From Thermodesulfatator sp. (GTDB taxonomy: Bacteria > Desulfobacterota > Thermodesulfobacteria > Thermodesulfobacteriales > Thermodesulfobacteriaceae): a stretch of DNA of 10,631 bases. The position numbers were made by a program, and so were the translations under genes. Position 1 is the first letter of the stretch. Each line of letters opens with the position of its first letter. Of this stretch, positions 1-6,085 are shown piece after piece. The stretch spans positions 1 through 10,631 of the forward strand of contig JALWWR010000212.1 of NCBI GenBank assembly GCA_026993045.1, given 5' to 3'. The notes under the pieces were generated by a model. That model was not told the origin of the DNA. It saw only the letters and a list, made by a program, of their open reading frames with translations, and ran no database searches.

Positions 1-413
1 GCCTCTCCTCGCACCGGCCGGTCCTTCCCGAAGAGGCCCAGGCCCTCAAGACCGAGATCGAAAAACTCTTTTTAAAGGCCCGTTTCACCCCGCCGGACCC
101 AGACGAGGCCCTTTCCCGGTTTAAAGCCCGTCCCCGGCTGGCGCTGGTTATGTTTGAGCTTTTGGTGCAGGAGGGGCGTCTGGTTCGACTGGGAGAAAAA
201 CTCTTTTTCCATCGCCAGGCCTTGGAAGAGGCGCAGAGACTGGTGGAGAATTTCCTTAAAAGACATCCCGAACTCACTGTAAGCGATTTTCGAAAGCTTA
301 CCGGAGGGGCCTCCCGAAAATACCTTATCCCTCTTCTAGAGTTTTTAGACCGCCAGAAAGTAACCATCCGGATAGGAGACAAGCGGGTCCTGCGGCGGGC
401 TCAAAGGGCGTAG
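1..413 (+). CDS. selB: Selenocysteine-specific elongation factor SelB, C-terminal part (5' end outside window)
   Basis: The first complete codon begins at base 3 and the frame runs 136 codons to a TAG at 411-413. SelB is the EF-Tu-like GTPase that brings Sec-tRNA to UGA codons followed by a SECIS hairpin; its C-terminal winged-helix domains bind that hairpin. Only these domains are visible here. The end matches the last SelB winged helix: a segment reading TVSDFRKLTGGASRKYLIPL, followed by LLEFLDRQKVT and a basic R-x-G-D-x-R-V-L-R ending, which is the family's typical SRK-x-x-I/L-P-L-L-E-x-L-D signature. The preceding segment with HRPVLPEEAQAL resembles the linker between winged helices 2 and 3. 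The GTPase domain lies upstream of the window. The gene converges on and overlaps the minus-strand gene by 13 nt. Its presence implies that the genome encodes selenoproteins, although none is recognisable in this window. Confidence 0.87.
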   Translation, partial: LSSHRPVLPEEAQALKTEIEKLFLKARFTPPDPDEALSRFKARPRLALVMFELLVQEGRLVRLGEKLFFHRQALEEAQRLVENFLKRHPELTVSDFRKLTGGASRKYLIPLLEFLDRQKVTIRIGDKRVLRRAQRA

Positions 414-973
414 TTTTTCTCTAATTCCTGGACTTCTTTGGCAAAGAGTTCAAAATCTTCCATCTGAATCAGATTTTCGAGTCTCCAGAGAGCCAGTTCC
501 ACCTTTAGCTGTTTTTCTAAAGGAAAATCTTTCTTCTTTAGGGCCCATTTTTTTCGAAGGTTTTCGAGTCTTTGCCAGGCTTCTTGGCGTTTTTTATCTC
601 GGAGGGTCCGCGTCTTTTGGGCCAACTCTTTAGCGGAGGTGACCACTTTCTTAAAGTAATGCACGGCCCAGCTATAGCGCCCCTCTTGGTAGTATTTTTG
701 TCCTTTCTGCCAGCGTTTTAGAATCTTTTGGTAGTCTTCGGGAAAATACTTTTCCGCCCGCAGGCGCTCCAAAGTCTCCACCCACTTCTGGGCCTCCTGA
801 TATGCTTTTTGAGGTGGGGGCGGGGGTTTTATCCAGCGGTTAAGAAGGGGAAGTTTTGAGAGTCGATAACGCACATAGGGGTTTAGCTCCGGCTTTGAGA
901 TCTCCGGCCATTTAAAACCCGTGCCTGCCAGCCAAAAGAGAACTAGGAGTAAAACCCCTTTTTTCTTGGACAT
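401..973 (-). CDS. Hypothetical exported helical protein with a DUF4398/TPR-like segment
   Basis: The product is 190 aa and of unknown function. The N-terminus is a signal peptide: MSKKK followed by a hydrophobic stretch at residues 6-19 ending LAGTG. There is no lipobox cysteine, so a soluble periplasmic protein or an uncleaved anchor is expected. A linker with five consecutive prolines (residues 50-54) follows. Residues about 57-130 are a charged helical hairpin of the form A-x(n)-FPEDYQKILKRWQKGQKYYQEGRYSWAVHYF, which resembles DUF4398 or single TPR-like repeats; this is resemblance only. The rest is Lys/Glu-rich and probably coiled-coil. The ATG at 973 lacks a convincing Shine-Dalgarno sequence, but a TATAAC hexamer lies so close upstream (986-981 on the minus strand) that a leaderless transcript is possible. 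The TGA stop overlaps selB. The gene is divergent from the M23 peptidase gene, which is compatible with an envelope role but does not prove one. Confidence 0.72.
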   Translation of the reverse strand: MSKKKGVLLLVLFWLAGTGFKWPEISKPELNPYVRYRLSKLPLLNRWIKPPPPPQKAYQEAQKWVETLERLRAEKYFPEDYQKILKRWQKGQKYYQEGRYSWAVHYFKKVVTSAKELAQKTRTLRDKKRQEAWQRLENLRKKWALKKKDFPLEKQLKVELALWRLENLIQMEDFELFAKEVQELEKNYAL

Positions 974-980
974 GTTTATG

Positions 981-986
981 GTTATA
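981..986 (-). promoter_or_regulatory. Candidate -10 element of the exported-protein gene (possible leaderless start)
   Basis: On the minus strand TATAAC ends 7 nt before the ATG at 973, so transcription would start at or next to the start codon. This fits the missing Shine-Dalgarno sequence. No good -35 hexamer is seen at 16-18 bp (the best is TTTCCT), so support is moderate at most. Confidence 0.3.
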
Positions 987-1009
987 GTTTAAAGGACCTG
1001 GGAGGAAAG

Positions 1010-1020
1010 CCAAGGCTTGG
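1010..1020. repeat. Perfect odd palindrome CCAAGGCTTGG in the divergent promoter region
   Basis: The 5-bp arms CCAAG and CTTGG flank a central G. It lies between the start of the minus-strand exported-protein gene and the plus-strand M23 gene. It could be an operator half-site pair, but an 11-bp palindrome can also arise by chance. Confidence 0.35.
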
Positions 1021-1030
1021 GAGCCCCGAA

Positions 1031-1054
1031 GGTCTCAGATATAAAGAGGAGACC
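1031..1054. repeat. Inverted repeat GGTCTC / GAGACC, 12-nt spacer
   Basis: The arms at 1031-1036 and 1049-1054 are perfectly complementary. The AT-rich spacer contains ATATAAAG. With the neighbouring 1010-1020 palindrome it places two symmetric elements in a 158-bp divergent promoter region, so it is a candidate operator. No U-tract follows, so it is not an intrinsic terminator. Confidence 0.4.
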
Positions 1055-1131
1055 AGGGTGCAATTCAAGATCCTCGAAGGAAACGTAGATTAAGGAAAGT
1101 TTTTAAATTTTAGAAATCGAAGGGAGGTCTT

Positions 1132-2478
1132 ATGAAAACCCTTTTCAAGATCTTGGTTCTTTTATTGGTCTTGGTAGCGGTAGCCGGGGCGACCTTTCTT
1201 TTTTTCATGAAATTTGAGTCTCAGCCTCCAGTCTTGGAACTGAAAGAGCTTTCTCCTTTGGCCGGACGGAAGCTCTCTTTCAAGGTCCAGGTTCGCGACG
1301 CCCGGGCCGGGGTGCGTAAGGTCCGGGTAGTCCTAGCCCAAAAGGACCGGGATCAGGTCCTCTTGGAAAAGGAGTTTCCCACCACCTTCCTTCAGGGCTC
1401 CAGGATAAAGGAGAAGACTTGGAGCCTAGAAGTAGATCCAGTCCAATACGGTTTTCGGGAAGGAGAGGCTAAGGTGATCGTGGAGGCCTGGGACGCCTCT
1501 TGGCGCGAGAAGTTAAAGGGCAATTTCGCCCAGAAGGTGGTCTCCCTGCAGCTTGATCTTACTCCCCCGGCCATTACCCTCCTTTCGGGACTTACTTACA
1601 TTGCCAGGGGAGGCTCGGCCTTAGTGGTCTATCAAATAAAAGAGGAGGTAGCGAGCCAAGGGGTGTGGCTTAACAACCGGTTTTTTAAAGGGCGGCCCCT
1701 AGGGGAAGGGGTCTTTGCGGCCCTGGTGGCCCTTTCGGTCCAAGAAAAGAGTATCCGAAAATTTGCCATTCGAGCCGAAGATAAGGCCGGAAACGCCCTG
1801 GAGATCCCGGTAAGTTATTATCTAAAACGCCGCTCTTATCCCAGCTATAAGATGCGGATAAGTGAGGGGTTCCTTTCCCGAAAGATGCCGGAATTCCTTT
1901 CCCGCTATCCCGAGGCCCAGAAAAAGAACTTGCTTCAGACCTTTCTCTGGGTAAACGAGACCCTTAGGGCCCAAAACAACCAAGAAATCGCCAGGCTCAC
2001 CTCTGAGGTCTCCGATCTTCCCTTTCAGGTCCGGGGGGCCTTGCGAGCCCTGCCTCGATCGGCCAAACGATCGGATTTTGGGGAGTTCCGAACTTACTAT
2101 TACAAAGGGCGCAAAATCTCACAAGCTTGGCATTTGGGCCTAGATCTAGCCTCGGTGGCCCGCAGTCCGGTCCCGGCCGCAGCCGCCGGAAAAGTGGTCT
2201 TTGCGGACTATCTCGGGATCTACGGTTATACCGTGATCCTGGACCACGGCTTAGGGCTTTATACCCTGTACGCCCATTTAGCCGGAGTGGAGGTCTCTCC
2301 TGGAGCCGAAGTAGAAGCCGGGCAGATCATCGGCCACACCGATACCACCGGCTTGGCCGGGGGGGATCACTTGCATTTTTCGGTCTTGGTCCAGGGGGTC
2401 TTTGTAAATCCCGTGGAGTGGTTAGATCCCCAATGGGTTAAGAATCGTATCCTAGCGCCCTTAGAGCCTTATCTTTAG
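1132..2478 (+). CDS. Membrane-anchored M23-family zinc metallopeptidase (LytM/NlpD-like domain)
   Basis: The product is 448 aa and begins with a hydrophobic N-terminal segment (residues about 4-26, positive start MKTLFK), an uncleaved anchor or signal peptide. Residues about 30-230 are beta-rich, with two Ig-like stretches beginning near PPVLELKELSP and DLTPPAITLLSG. A helical linker with FLSRYPEAQKKNLL follows. The C-terminal M23 domain has the complete zinc/catalytic set: H334 and D338 in HLGLD, H382 in YAHL, and H413/H415 in HLH. The active site therefore looks intact, unlike degenerate EnvC or NlpD domains that act as amidase activators. M23 enzymes cleave peptide cross-bridges of peptidoglycan, so a periplasmic role in wall remodelling is expected. 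The start is well supported by AGGGAGG just upstream of ATG 1132. The stop at 2476-2478 interlocks with that of the convergent PaaK-like gene. Confidence 0.9.
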   Translation: MKTLFKILVLLLVLVAVAGATFLFFMKFESQPPVLELKELSPLAGRKLSFKVQVRDARAGVRKVRVVLAQKDRDQVLLEKEFPTTFLQGSRIKEKTWSLEVDPVQYGFREGEAKVIVEAWDASWREKLKGNFAQKVVSLQLDLTPPAITLLSGLTYIARGGSALVVYQIKEEVASQGVWLNNRFFKGRPLGEGVFAALVALSVQEKSIRKFAIRAEDKAGNALEIPVSYYLKRRSYPSYKMRISEGFLSRKMPEFLSRYPEAQKKNLLQTFLWVNETLRAQNNQEIARLTSEVSDLPFQVRGALRALPRSAKRSDFGEFRTYYYKGRKISQAWHLGLDLASVARSPVPAAAAGKVVFADYLGIYGYTVILDHGLGLYTLYAHLAGVEVSPGAEVEAGQIIGHTDTTGLAGGDHLHFSVLVQGVFVNPVEWLDPQWVKNRILAPLEPYL

Positions 2479-3692
2479 GCCTCCACCCATTTAACCCGGC
2501 AGGGGAGCCCGAAAAATTCGAAGAAGGCCCGCTCGAAGCGGTGGGCCTCTTCGTGAAGCTCCACGATACTGGGCTTAAAAAGGGCCTCTTCCATGGTGAC
2601 CTCTAAGCGAAGCTCTGAGACCGGTTCCGGCAAGATTTTAAGGCTATAGCGGGGTCTAACTCCCCAAACTTCCTGCATAAGTCCTTCCAGCACCGGAAGA
2701 TGGATCTTTACTCCCCGGTAGGAGATTCGATCTTGGGTTTCAGGCTCAATGGAAAGTAAACGGGGGGTGGTTCGACCGCAGCTACAGGGCTCCCAGGTAA
2801 GACGCACTAGATCTCCAGTCCGAAACCTCAAAAGGGGATTGGCCCGGGTGCCCAAAGTGGTAAGGAGGAGCTCTCCGGGTTCCTCGGGCTCTAGGGTCTG
2901 GGGGTTTACCGTCTCGGGGAAAAGGTAGTCCACCGCCAGGTGTAGGCCCTTTCCGGCCTCACACTCGTAGGCCATGCCGGGCCCTAAGACCTCGGCGATC
3001 CCATAACCTAAACGGATTTCCGCCCCAAAGAAGTCTTCCAAACGGGCCCGGTCAGCTCCGGGGAGGGGTTCGCCTACCAGGATTATAAGACGTAAGCTTT
3101 GAGGAGGGCGGTATCCACTTTCTTCCGCTAACCATCGGTGGTGCCGAATGAGAGAAGGAGTGGTGACCCAGACCGAGGCCCGAAAGTCCTTCAAGATCCG
3201 CAGGCTCACCTCCGGACTGCGAGGTTCCGGGGGGATGACCGTGGCCCCCAAGTGTTCAGCGGCCTCTTTGATCTCTTCAATCCAGACCCCCATCCCAGGC
3301 TCTAGAGAGATAAAAAGGACGTCTTCAGGGCTCAGACCACAGGCCGAAAGGAAACGCATGTTCAAATGGCGGAGATTTTCCACGTCCCGTTTAGTAAAGC
3401 CCTTGACGATGGGGTTAGGCCACCAGGGAAAGGCGTGCAGCCGCACGATGTCTCGTAGGGGGACCGCGAAGAGATCGTAAGGATAATGTCTGGAAAGGTC
3501 GTCCCGAGTGGTGACCGGGAACTTGGTCAGGTCTTCGGGTTGGGTAAGATCTTCTGGGAGAAGCCGGGAGGCCTCTAATTTTTCCTTATAAAAAGGGACC
3601 CGTTGGTAGAGGCGGTTGAGGGTGCTTTGCAGGAGTTCGGTGTGCCACTGACGCCATTCTTCTTGGGAAAGATATTCGGTCTGGATGGTCAT
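2475..3692 (-). CDS. PaaK-like (phenylacetate-CoA ligase family) protein lacking the ATP-binding P-loop; probable non-adenylating homologue
   Basis: The product is 405 aa, slightly shorter than the usual roughly 430-aa PaaK. Clear family features are an N-terminal RLYQRVPFYKEKL, PVTTRDDL, the A5-like GYGIAEVLGPGMAYEC (residues 229-244), a GELLLTTL strand, FRTGDLVRL (residues 290-298) and PCSCGRTTP with paired cysteines 303/305. Canonical PaaK has an HASSGTTGKPTVVGYT-type phosphate-binding loop; here residues 86-100 read HAFPWWPNPIVKGFT, so all the Ser/Thr/Gly/Lys loop residues are gone while the flanks stay aligned and in frame. The C-terminus also stops at CRVKWVEA, before the PRSxGKxxR segment that carries the catalytic A10 lysine. 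I infer that it cannot adenylate in the normal way and may bind aryl acids or acyl-CoA, or act as a partner protein. It is the third gene of the livG-livF operon, starting 10 nt after livF, with AGGGGGAG overlapping the livF stop. Confidence 0.82.
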   Translation of the reverse strand: MTIQTEYLSQEEWRQWHTELLQSTLNRLYQRVPFYKEKLEASRLLPEDLTQPEDLTKFPVTTRDDLSRHYPYDLFAVPLRDIVRLHAFPWWPNPIVKGFTKRDVENLRHLNMRFLSACGLSPEDVLFISLEPGMGVWIEEIKEAAEHLGATVIPPEPRSPEVSLRILKDFRASVWVTTPSLIRHHRWLAEESGYRPPQSLRLIILVGEPLPGADRARLEDFFGAEIRLGYGIAEVLGPGMAYECEAGKGLHLAVDYLFPETVNPQTLEPEEPGELLLTTLGTRANPLLRFRTGDLVRLTWEPCSCGRTTPRLLSIEPETQDRISYRGVKIHLPVLEGLMQEVWGVRPRYSLKILPEPVSELRLEVTMEEALFKPSIVELHEEAHRFERAFFEFFGLPCRVKWVEA

Positions 3693-3702
3693 GTTCTCCC
3701 CC

Positions 3703-4437
3703 TTAATCCGTAAACTCCCGATATTCCTTTCCTAAATAGGCCCGTTTGACCTCTTCATCGTTTAAAAGTTCTTGGGCCGGCCCCTGAAGGGTAATGTGTC
3801 CCGTCTCCAAGACATAGGCCCGGTGAGCGATGGAAAGGGCTTTGCGGGCGTTTTGTTCCACCAAAAGCACGGTGAGCCCTTCTTGGTTGAGCTGCACAAT
3901 GGTTTGCATAATGAGATCCACCATTTTAGGGGCCAGGCCCAAGGAGGGTTCGTCTAGAAGAAGGATTCGGGGCCGGGCCATGAAGGCCCTCCCTAAGGCC
4001 AGCATTTGTTGCTCTCCCCCGGAAAGGGTCCCAGCCTTTTGTTTGCGCCTTTCTTTTAGCCGCGGAAAGAGCTCGTAAACTTTCTCTAGGTCGGCATAGA
4101 TGGCCTTTTGGCTTTCTTTTCGAAACCGATGATAAGCCCCTAGCTCCAGGTTTTCTTCCACGGTGAGGGGATAGAAGATTTGGCGACCTTCAGGCACCAG
4201 GCTCATACCCATCCGGATCACCTTTTGCGGGGAGGCCCCGGTAATGTCTTGCCCTTCCAGAAGGATCCGTCCCTGCTGGGGTTTGTTTATCCCTATCAAG
4301 GTGAGAAGGAGGCTGCTTTTCCCAGCCCCGTTGCTTCCTAAGAGACAGACGATCTCTCCTGCCCGGACGTGAAAGGAGATCCCTGAAAGCACCCGGAGTT
4401 TGCCGTAACTTAGATGTAGGTTTTGGACCTCAAGCAT
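3703..4437 (-). CDS. livF: Branched-chain amino acid-type ABC transporter ATP-binding protein LivF
   Basis: The product is 244 aa, normal for LivF. It is a cytoplasmic ATPase that pairs with LivG to power a LivHM-type permease importing branched-chain amino acids or other small carboxylates. The visible motifs are complete: Walker A GSNGAGKSS (residues 34-42), Q-loop region with LVPEGRQIFYPLTVEENL (80-97, diagnostic of LivF), signature LSGGEQQ (138-144), Walker B ILLLDEP (158-164), and H-loop region ending in LLVEQNA, where LivF usually carries Gln in place of His. The ATG overlaps the livG stop by 8 nt and has AGGAG 6 nt upstream inside livG, so the two are probably translationally coupled. 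No livH, livM or livJ is nearby in the window; the real substrate is unknown. The PaaK-like neighbour suggests an aromatic acid or amino acid, but that is inference. Confidence 0.93.
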   Translation of the reverse strand: MLEVQNLHLSYGKLRVLSGISFHVRAGEIVCLLGSNGAGKSSLLLTLIGINKPQQGRILLEGQDITGASPQKVIRMGMSLVPEGRQIFYPLTVEENLELGAYHRFRKESQKAIYADLEKVYELFPRLKERRKQKAGTLSGGEQQMLALGRAFMARPRILLLDEPSLGLAPKMVDLIMQTIVQLNQEGLTVLLVEQNARKALSIAHRAYVLETGHITLQGPAQELLNDEEVKRAYLGKEYREFTD

Positions 4438-5197
4438 ACTCTTCTCCTAAATATACCTGAATGACCCGGGGATGGCGCTGGATCTCTTGGGGAGGACCTT
4501 CCGCGATCTTTTCTCCTTGGTCTAGGACCATCACCTCTTGGGCGATTTCCATCAATAAATTGAGGTCGTGTTCTACCCAGAAAAGGGTAATCCCCTCCCG
4601 CGGAAGCTGGGAAAGGGTCTGAGCCAAGTCCTGTTTTTCCCGGGGGTCGAGACCAGAGGCGGCTTCATCTAAAAGGAGGAGTTTAGGACGCAGGGCCACG
4701 GCCCGGGCCAATTCTAGATGGCGCAGTTTTCCCAAGGGAAGCCCTCCCGCTAGTTGTTGGGCCTCAGAGGCCAAAAAGAATTTTTCTAAATAATGAAAGG
4801 CCTCCTCCTGGGCGGCCTTTTCCTTCTGGAAGAACTGGGGAAGCCGCAACAGAGAGGTCCATATCCCAGGCCGGATTCTTTGGTATACCGAAAGAAGCAC
4901 GTTTTCTAAGACCGTAAGGTGAGTAAAAATTTGGGGAGTCTGAAAGGTGCGGGCTATTCCGAGCCGGGCGATGGTCTCCGCCGGCTGACCGTCGATCCGA
5001 TGCCCTTCAAAAAAGATCTCTCCTTCTTCGGGACGGAGATGACCGGTGATGAGGTTAAAAGTGGTAGACTTCCCCGAACCGTTAGGACCAATAAGGGCCG
5101 AGATGACCCCGGCCTTAACTTTAAAAGACAAGCGGTTTACCGCCTTAAGGGCCCCGAAACTCTTGCTGAGATTTTTGACTTCCAAAATGTAGGCCAT
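4430..5197 (-). CDS. livG: Branched-chain amino acid-type ABC transporter ATP-binding protein LivG
   Basis: The product is 255 aa and is the first gene of the operon livG-livF-paaK-like. Motifs: Walker A GPNGSGKST (residues 37-45), the LivG-typical GIARTFQTPQIF (80-91) with the Q-loop, Walker B LLLLDEAASGL (173-183), and an intact H-loop FWVEHDL. The ABC signature is degenerate: LPLGKLRHLELARA (153-166) instead of LSGGQ. LivG proteins often vary here (LSYGQ, LPYGD), so this probably tolerates function. The C-terminal EVMVLDQGEKIAEGPPQEI is characteristic of the family. The start at ATG 5197 is fixed by the N-terminal MAYILEVKNLSKSFG; no alternative start codon lies between it and the nearest good Shine-Dalgarno sequence. 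That sequence, AAAGGAGG, is unusually far away (24 nt) and can pair with CCTCC directly before the ATG. Confidence 0.93.
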   Translation of the reverse strand: MAYILEVKNLSKSFGALKAVNRLSFKVKAGVISALIGPNGSGKSTTFNLITGHLRPEEGEIFFEGHRIDGQPAETIARLGIARTFQTPQIFTHLTVLENVLLSVYQRIRPGIWTSLLRLPQFFQKEKAAQEEAFHYLEKFFLASEAQQLAGGLPLGKLRHLELARAVALRPKLLLLDEAASGLDPREKQDLAQTLSQLPREGITLFWVEHDLNLLMEIAQEVMVLDQGEKIAEGPPQEIQRHPRVIQVYLGEEYA

Positions 5198-5229
5198 GGA
5201 GGTATAAAAACCAGAAAAGCGCCTCCTTT
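5198..5229 (-). promoter_or_regulatory. Displaced ribosome binding site of livG with a possible RBS hairpin
   Basis: Read on the minus strand, AAAGGAGG occupies 5229-5222, then 24 nt follow before ATG 5197. The last five of those (5202-5198) are CCTCC, the exact complement of the GGAGG core (5226-5222), leaving a 19-nt loop. The 5-bp GC-rich stem could either hide the Shine-Dalgarno sequence or, by looping out the spacer, bring ribosome contacts closer to the start. No other purine-rich site is nearer the ATG. Confidence 0.45.
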
Positions 5230-5282
5230 ACAAGACTATTACTAAAATAAAAACCTGGACCTAATTCGAATTTCCAAGCAGC

Positions 5283-5307
5283 CGGGAACTTCTCTCCCGC
5301 CTTTTTT
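5283..5307 (+). terminator. Weak terminator-like hairpin with U6 tract on the plus strand
   Basis: CGGGA (5283-5287) pairs with TCCCG (5295-5299) around a 7-nt loop, followed by CC and six T residues (5302-5307). The geometry is that of a short intrinsic terminator, but no plus-strand gene ends upstream. It might stop antisense transcription or attenuate a long leader of torD-psrAB. The stem is only 5 bp. Confidence 0.3.
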
Positions 5308-5444
5308 GAAAATTCCTTCTAAACCCTAGGCTCGCTTAATGGAAATTCTAGCTTCCAAATAAAGCTAAGTCTTAAATTCCGATAAGGTTAAAAATTTATT
5401 AAAAAAGCCATAATTTTTAGAAATTTTGATTCAAGTTCCCTGAA

Positions 5445-5460
5445 AGGAAATACATTTCCT
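5445..5460. promoter_or_regulatory. Perfect palindrome AGGAAAT-AC-ATTTCCT upstream of torD, candidate operator
   Basis: Two perfect 7-bp arms are separated by 2 bp, 59 bp upstream of the torD-like start. Size and symmetry fit the site of a dimeric helix-turn-helix regulator. The regulator is unknown; the sequence does not match the FNR/CRP consensus. A nearby TTGATTCAA (5426-5434) could supply a weak -35 (TTGATT). Confidence 0.5.
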
Positions 5461-5518
5461 ATTTTTGGCCCTTCATAAGACCTTTTGGCATTTGATTTTA
5501 AGGGGGGTTTGTGCTTAA

Positions 5519-6085
5519 ATGCGGGCCGTAATGCTTGTTCCTGAAGACCTGAGAATTTTAGCGGAGGCCTTCCTTTACCCTGAAGATTCTAAACCCTCTG
5601 TACTTTCTTCCTACCTTCAGGCCTTGGCCTCAAGGCTGGGGGTTTCTGAAGGTCAGGAGTTTCAGGTCTCAGATTTGGAATCCTTACAGATTGAGTATAC
5701 CCGTCTCTTTATCACTTCTCCTCAGGGGACCCCGGCTCCCCCTTACGCCTCGGTCTACTTTTCGGATCGGCGTCTAAAGGGGGAAGGATACGATCAGGCC
5801 TTGGCCTTTTATCAGGAGGCCGGCTGGGCCCCGGTGGAAGAAGGAGAACTGGCAGATCATCTCTCTTACGAGCTTTCTTTCCTAGCCTTGCTCTTAGAGG
5901 AAGGCCAAAGGGAGCTTTTGGCCCGCTTTTTGACCCAGCATTTAGGGGTCTGGTTGCCGCGGTTTGTAGCGGCCTTAAAGGCCGCGCAGCCAGCCCCCTT
6001 TTACCAGGCTTTAGCGGACTTAACCTTAGCGGTCATCAATAGATTAAAAGGGGAGGTAGCACATGAAACGGAGAGATTTTCTTAA
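5519..6085 (+). CDS. TorD/DmsD-family molybdoenzyme maturation chaperone
   Basis: The product is 188 aa and mostly helical, the usual size for this family. TorD-like proteins bind the twin-arginine signal peptide and apo-form of their molybdoenzyme partner in the cytoplasm, holding it until the molybdopterin cofactor is inserted and the protein can be exported. Family hallmarks are IEYTRLF (residues 58-64) followed by PAPPYASVYF (72-81), and later a DHLSYELSFLALL segment near residue 118. The chosen ATG (5519) has AGGGGGG at 5501-5507, about 11 nt upstream; a second in-frame ATG at 5531 (Met5) lacks its own site. The gene overlaps the psrA-like gene by 23 nt, so the two are likely translationally coupled. 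That placement, and the Tat signal on the next product, strongly suggest it is the dedicated chaperone for that enzyme. Confidence 0.88.
   Translation: MRAVMLVPEDLRILAEAFLYPEDSKPSVLSSYLQALASRLGVSEGQEFQVSDLESLQIEYTRLFITSPQGTPAPPYASVYFSDRRLKGEGYDQALAFYQEAGWAPVEEGELADHLSYELSFLALLLEEGQRELLARFLTQHLGVWLPRFVAALKAAQPAPFYQALADLTLAVINRLKGEVAHETERFS

Larger units (their letters stand above)
5198..5518. other. Divergent AT-rich intergenic region between livG and the torD-psrAB operon
   Basis: These 321 nt hold no plausible gene. AT content is clearly higher than in the flanking genes, especially at 5390-5435. Promoters for both operons must lie here, but I find no near-consensus -35/-10 pair. Symmetric elements visible in order are the livG RBS hairpin (5198-5229), palindrome AATTCGAATT (5263-5272), a terminator-like hairpin (5283-5307), TAGCTT/AAGCTA arms (5349-5354 and 5362-5367), TTGATTCAA (5426-5434), and the long palindrome at 5445-5460. 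The short motif AAATTC/GAATTT recurs several times in both orientations. Confidence 0.6.

Noticed and set aside
3400..3445. A pair of compensating frameshifts explaining the odd PaaK P-loop
   Set aside because: A neighbouring frame of the same bases (FPGGLTPS) does not restore the SSGTTGKP loop, and both flanks are aligned in the annotated frame.
3148..3480. Open frame on the plus strand inside the PaaK-like gene, and several similar long frames opposite the psrA-like gene
   Set aside because: They lie entirely antisense to conserved genes, have Arg/Ser/Pro-rich compositions typical of shadow frames, and have no recognisable domain.
4730..4775. LivG as an inactive ATPase because of its LPLGK signature
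   Set aside because: Walker A, Walker B and the H-loop histidine are intact, and LivG family members naturally vary at this motif.
5426..5434. TTGATTCAA as an FNR or CRP site
   Set aside because: The FNR consensus needs TTGAT-N4-ATCAA; here the half-sites are fused with a single central base, so the spacing is wrong.
5486..5515. TTGGCATTTGATTTTA as a sigma-54 promoter for torD
   Set aside because: The GG of the -24 element is present, but there is no GC dinucleotide at the required distance for the -12 element.
5511..5531. Alternative start codons for the TorD-like protein (GTG at 5511, ATG at 5531)
   Set aside because: The GTG frame hits a stop within seven codons. The ATG at 5531 is in frame but has no ribosome binding site of its own, while ATG 5519 has AGGGGGG upstream.
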